Shown here: positions 59,188 to 64,000 of the stretch, piece after piece
Layout: every line of letters begins with the position of its first letter
How positions within the stretch are numbered: the stretch's first letter is position 1
DNA from: Iris pallida
Taxonomy: Eukaryota; Streptophyta; Magnoliopsida; Asparagales; Iridaceae
DNA length: 64,000 nucleotides
Assembly: GCA_029216955.1 (NCBI GenBank)
Contig: JANAVB010015620.1
Coordinates: forward strand, 62,001 to 126,000
Direction: 5' to 3'
The notes under the pieces: generated by a model
The model's input: only the letters and a program-made list of their open reading frames with translations
What the model was told of the DNA's origin: nothing
Databases searched by the model: none
Translations under genes and position numbers: made by a program

Positions 59188-59760
59188 TTATGTGTATAGG
59201 TTGTTTTTAGGACAAACCAAGTCTCGTCCAACTACCGTGACGTAGTGTTGAGTCCCGAAGGGTGCTGCTAATGAAGCTGCGAGGCCGGCCAGAGTGTCAG
59301 TCTCCAGGTTTTGTAACCGAGGTACGTATTTTATGAAGGATTTGGTGAAGGTTGAAATAATATTCAATACAGCTTCATGGTAAGGAACCAGATCTTTATA
59401 ACGAACTTCGTACTGCCCTCGAATTTGATTAACGACGAGTTTTAAGTCGCCGTAAGCTTCTAGATGATCCACCCCCAGCTGTTGTGCTAGCTGGAGTCCC
59501 ATAATTAGAGCGTGGTACTCGGCAACATTGTTAGAGCACGACTTCGAAAAGGAGTAAGCATGCTGGATGACCAGCTGATCGGGGGAGACTAGGACCACCC
59601 CCACTCCTGCGATGATTTGGCCTTTGGGGCCTGTTCTTGAGGCGCCAACGAAAAACACCCGCCAGACAGAGTTTTCTTCGGTGACGTTTGATTCTTGGAC
59701 CTCATCTGGGATGTCTTCATAGAGTCTGGAAGACTCCAGGATGGGGTGCGCGGCTAAAAA
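59188..59760 (-). pseudogene. Archaeal-type second RNase H (aRNH) of the Tat element
   Basis: A second RNase H between RNase H and integrase is diagnostic of the Tat lineage. Motifs: VWRVFFVGASRTGPKGQIIA near 59665-59610, NNVAEYHALIMGLQLAQQLG near 59530, AYGDLKLVVNQIRGQYEV near 59465, and FIKYVPRLQNLETDTLAGLA near 59335. The first catalytic position (FFDGAS in the family) is Val here, codon GTT at 59647-59649, one base from GAT. A TAA at 59188-59190 separates it from integrase in the same frame. Confidence 0.85.
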
Positions 59761-60120
59761 GTCGGCTAGAGCTTGACCCTTGACGACTTTTTGTGGAACA
59801 AACACCATGTTGTACGGCGTCAACAGGATTGCCCATGTAGCTAGTCGAGAGTTCAAAGATCTCGACTTCGTCATGAGAACCCTAAGTAGATTAACTCGAG
59901 AGATGACATGAATTGTCTGGCCCGAAACATAATAGCGAGTCTTCTGGATGGCGAACACCAAGCCAAACACTCCTTTTCGACGGGATTGTACCGATGTTCG
60001 GCCCCGATCATCATTCTACTAAGGTAGTAGATAGCGTGCTCGTAGCATGTATCATTTTTCTGAGCCAACAAAGCGTCGAGGGAATGATCCATGGCACGGA
60101 CGTAGAGGAGAAATGGTTTG
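59761..60120 (-). pseudogene. Tat RNase H fragment, cut by the LTR at 60121
   Basis: The reading begins at the insertion point with KPFLLYVRAMDHSLDALLAQ, continues IYYLSRMMIGAEHRYNPVEK, and after a frameshift near 59970 gives LVFAIQKTRYYVSGQTIHVI and PYNMVFVPQKVVKGQALADF. This is the C-terminal half of the gypsy RNase H and the connection to aRNH. RT and everything upstream lie beyond the window on the right. GTTTG at 60116-60120 is the expected target duplication of the LTR insertion. Confidence 0.85.
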
Positions 60121-62643
60121 TGTCACTACCACATTTCTAGTGTGAGGGTATTTTTGTTATTTTTGGGGTAAATAAAATTTATTAGTATTAATTAGAAATT
60201 ATGGGAATTTTTAGAAATTATTTTGGATTTATTTGGACTAGTTTGATTTTTGGCCAGTTTTGACTCATGTAGACCAACCTAGGAACTAACCATGGTTAGT
60301 TGGGCTTGGTTAGGTCAAGTGACCCTAGTCTAACCTAGTGTGACTCAAGTTAGTGGTTAGTGATTCATAGAACTAGAATTAGAAATTTAGAAATCATTTG
60401 ATTTGGTGAATGGCTTGTGGTTTCACAAGTCATTATGTGACTTAGCTAGATTGGACTCAAACCTAGCTCAACCCTAACCCAAAGCCAAGTGGTCAGCCAT
60501 CCCTAGCTGAACCTAGGGATTCCCCCCTATTTAATCCCTCCTAGTTTTTAGGGCTAGCCTCTTTTAGGGTTCTAGTAAATTTCTAAGGAAGAAGGTGAGT
60601 TACATCTTTCAAAAATCATAAGAAATCCAATTTAATTCCTTTTTCCTTCAAACAAATTCCATTAGAACCTAAATTCCTTCCTCTTGCTGCCAGAATTAAT
60701 TATTGTGCAGGAAGAAACAATTTGGACACTTTGTTGCTTGAGGAGCTCATTGCTTTTGGAGGCTTTTTCCACCCTTTGTGAATCAATAGGTAAATCTCTC
60801 AATAGTCCATTAAAATTCTGTCCAAATCCATTTTAGGAAGGCCCTAGCCCTACCCCTACTGTAGGATAGCTTAAACCTAGGATTTGGATTCGTTTCGTGT
60901 CCGTATTGGACACGTATCAGCCTAGTATTCTAGGTGTTCGACCAAATGCCTCTGAGGATTCGATTTTGTTATTTTTAAATTCTGTTTGAATGGGTTTGTA
61001 GATCTAGGTGTGCTCTTTAATTTTTATGAAGGGACCTTGGTGTTTTTGTGTCCGTGTCGGGTGCAAAATGTATTGGACACGGTCGCGTGCACTGGGCTCG
61101 GGGCTGTCACCTTCCCCTGCTACCCGAGCCCAATAACTCACTGGCTAGGACACGAGGATACGTGATTTTCTCTGGACACCTTGGGGCAGTGTCTGTCATG
61201 ACACCCCCCAAGTGGCATGACAGTTAGTGTCGTGTCGGACACGCACGATCATGTGCACGGGGCTTTGCCTAGGTTCGATTCTGTGTTTTTGTACGTCTGA
61301 TACGTGTGTGCCATTCTTGACACAGGACACGTTGACCCAAACCAGGGTGACACAGACCTAGAGGGACTCTAGGCGAACCACCCTGCAAAGGGACTCGACC
61401 CAATTCGTATCGTGTCGTGTGCACGATACGCGTGCACACGTGCACGAGGATTGGGTCCTGATATTTTCCTGTGTGAATGTTTCTGTTGATTAAAGTTCTG
61501 ATTAATGTTTAAATTGATGTTTAAATAAGTTAATTAGATTCTAAACATTTTGATTAATCTCTGTTATAATAGGATTTGCAATTTGTTAGGATGTTAAGGA
61601 GTTGTGGTTTCGAATTTGCAATGTGGTTTGTGAAATCCTGATACACATGTGACACAACACTTGTTCTTCACTGTTAAACCATTTATTCCATTCAATCTGT
61701 GTTTTTATTACTGTCTCATGATTTCCACAGGTTAATGGCCTGTGATAAAATAATTTACCTGTTGAAACGTGTGTGGGATTGTATAGTTTGGTTTGAGTTC
61801 ATGTGGGAGTTCAGTGCATTGACTGTTCAAGTAAACTATAGTGTTAATTTCATTCCAGTTATGATATCCCCTGTCACTTTAAGTTCTTGAATTCCTGAAA
61901 TGTTAAGTCTGTGGTTAAAGAGGATGGGTTTGGGATTTATCATTCCAGTAAATAGGTTGGTTAATCCATTCACCACAGCATTTGTTTCCCTAATACAAAA
62001 TCTGAGTTTTGGGTTTAAACTGAAAACTGATTTGGTATTAAATTGATATATATATATATATGTGGACTGTAAATGGGTTAAGGGTTCACATTATGATTTT
62101 GAGTTAAATATTACATATTCATCAATGAACTGCCCTTTCTTCATTCCTTCCTGTTCTTCAAATATATGTATGCATTGCTGTTGGACTGTTCATAAGTCTG
62201 TATATGTAAAACCTGTTTATAGTTGTAGTTAACTGTCTTTGTTTAATCAAATCTGAGAACAAGAGAGTAAATTATATATTGGGATTGATACATGACTGTT
62301 TTCCTGCACTTGAGCATACCTCACTGTTTCCTGCATACATGAACACACACATTCTCTTTTTCCACACACATAGGCACACTGTTTTGTTCCCTTTTCATCA
62401 CCAATGTTTTCATGTACTTAATACACTGTCCACACACATAATTCTTCATACACACACACAAGCCTATTTGTTTTCCTGCTGAACACTTCCACATTGTTTC
62501 CTGCACACTTGATTCCCTGTACACTGTTTCCTGCACATTAAATTAGTTCATATGCACACACTGTTATGGAAATTCCTGAGCACACATGCCACCCCCTCTC
62601 TTATTACACATGTATGTGTATAATGTATGTGAATTTCCATATA

Positions 62644-62700
<57 letters not shown>

Positions 62701-64000
62701 TAAAGTATGTAGATTAGGCTTATGTATATCTATGTAAAGTGTGATGCCTAATGTATGTATCTAATATATATAGATATCTTTACCTTCCTTGATTAGCTAT
62801 GTGGTAGATTTCTCTAGCCTAGTGGTGTGTATTTTGTGGTGTCATGAATCGGTGTATAGTGAAATGTGATTGTTAAGATTTTCTAGATTAGCTAAGGCTT
62901 GTGATGACTAGTGTAGGCTTACTTAGCTTTGTTGGGCATAGTGCTAACTAGTATAGATTGGAATAGCCTAGTTAGACTTAACTAGACTTGGTTGACCTAG
63001 TTTGACTCTAGGGTTGACCAGAGTTGACCAAGAGTTGACTTTGGTCTAAATTGACTTAGAATCATATAGAATGCATAGTAGGACTCCATTTTGATATTTT
63101 GGACTTGTTGTGACTTGTGCTGTTCTGATTAGGAGCCAGACACCACTCCTTGGACAGTACATTTCATACCGGATACTCAGTTACAGGCGAGTACATTCTC
63201 TGATCATTTCATATCCTGCTTAAAATTATTACCTGCAGTAGATTACTTTACTTGTACTGTCACGTTGGTCACACGGATTGGTACTATATGGATCTCTACA
63301 TGCGATGTTATCCCCCTCGGGAGCATCGGGTACATTGTGCTTGTGCGTTTCACTTACATCGTGTACTCCTGTGCTTTTATTACATGTGCACTCCTGTGAA
63401 TCTTGTACTCTCATATTCACGGAGCCCCCATGTATACTACCATGTGCACCCTATATGGGCTCCCATGTGATATCTTGTGCAATAACATAACCTGTATAGA
63501 TCCTTGTGTATTGATTGGGGTACGGGGGAGTAGAATTGGGCATGTGAATAATACACCAGTAGTTTCTTATCAGAATCTCATCCTTAGTGTCTTATCAGAA
63601 TCTCCTATGCCATTTACATGTCCATATTGTACTCTGACTCACTAGTCACTGCTAGTTCTCTATGTATACTAGATATTTACATTACAGTTCTCTTCCTGTT
63701 TATATACCGTTTTTCTTTCAGTACTTGTATCTTACTTTACTGTATGTTTATATTTTCTAACCTGCTATGAATTGTTGAGATGTACTGTGCTCGCTCCTGT
63801 CCTGACTGGACCTGTTGAAAATATTACAGAGGACGAGAAGGAGGCTTGCCTGGACACCTATTACGGGGTAGCCCTTGATGACACCTGTGAGCTGGACCCT
63901 CAGGAGGATCCAGCAGTAGCTGAGGACCTTCCCCCGACTGCCTAGACTAGATAGTTAGGCTTTTTTCTATGTAGTTGGATCATGTTTTAGTTAGACTCTA
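60121..64000 (+). repeat. Plus-strand chromovirus LTR, cut by window edge
   Basis: It starts TGTCACTACCACATTTC like the 3' LTR at 21577. The last 280 bases match the LTR end at 16061-16350, so about 280 more bases are expected beyond the window and the whole LTR is about 4.2 kb. It contains an AT run at about 62646-62695, GTTGAC repeats at 62985-63045, the CAGGCGAGTACATTCTCTGA block at 63185-63204 and GCTCGCTCCTGTCCTGACTG at 63789-63808. No gene is seen; short open frames come from CACA-rich stretches. Confidence 0.85.

Noticed and set aside
57887..60120. Integrated plant pararetrovirus
   Set aside because: There is no movement-protein or coat-protein motif. Integrase, aRNH and a tRNA-Arg PBS with LTRs show an LTR retrotransposon.
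61699..63645. Several 60-80 codon plus-strand frames
   Set aside because: They are Cys/His/Tyr-rich readings of CACA/TGTG-rich LTR sequence with no conservation in related LTRs.

Overview
The window is nuclear DNA of a seed plant with a repeat-rich genome, most likely an angiosperm. The evidence is Ty3/gypsy chromovirus sequence with a chromodomain, Tat-lineage gypsy sequence with a second (archaeal-type) RNase H, Ty1/copia sequence, a CACTA transposon end and long LTRs. I found no host gene, rRNA, tRNA or CRISPR array. Nearly every base can be assigned to nested mobile elements. I do not try to name the species.

Layout, left to right. 1-1702: LTR of a minus-strand Tat element that continues left of the window. 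It sits in the LTR of an old minus-strand gypsy relic (1703-2250 and 11950-14165) whose internal region is only about 600 bp. 2251-11944: complete minus-strand non-autonomous gypsy element A/B (3.8-kb LTRs, 2-kb interior, target duplication GTCAC) inserted in that relic. 14166-15080: unassigned. About 15090-16060: right end of a CACTA transposon. 16061-22326: plus-strand Tekay/Del-like chromovirus with gag, protease, RT, RNase H, integrase and chromodomain, all damaged. 22327-44369: minus-strand gag-only gypsy element C/D with 4.48-kb LTRs. Its 3' LTR carries a solo copia LTR (26418-27358). Its gag is split by a complete plus-strand gypsy element E (29557-39234, target duplication CCTTC). 44370-48871: minus-strand Ty1/copia element, cut in its RT by C/D. 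49174-60120: minus-strand Tat element or tandem pair (leader ORF, PBS, LTR, PPT, antisense gene, integrase, aRNH, RNase H). 60121-64000: start of a large plus-strand chromovirus LTR inserted in the Tat RNase H.

How the parts relate. The A/B, C/D, E, relic and chromovirus elements share the sequence just after the LTR (a T-run then GTGGTGGCCCATGCAGGTC or a close variant). Most also share conserved blocks in the LTR, and several share the same gag N-terminus. Only the plus-strand chromovirus keeps recognisable remains of every pol domain including a chromodomain. A/B and C/D have essentially no pol, and E has a wrecked one, yet all three keep similar LTR pairs. This fits a set of non-autonomous families copied in trans by a chromovirus partner.

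The most unusual item is the antisense gene of the Tat element (52661-57231, plus strand). It has its own TATA box, two phase-consistent introns, a region resembling the plant mobile domain and a C-terminal coiled coil. It converges on pol across a 655-bp spacer with a dispersed repeat. Its introns could persist through retrotransposition because they lie antisense to the genomic RNA.
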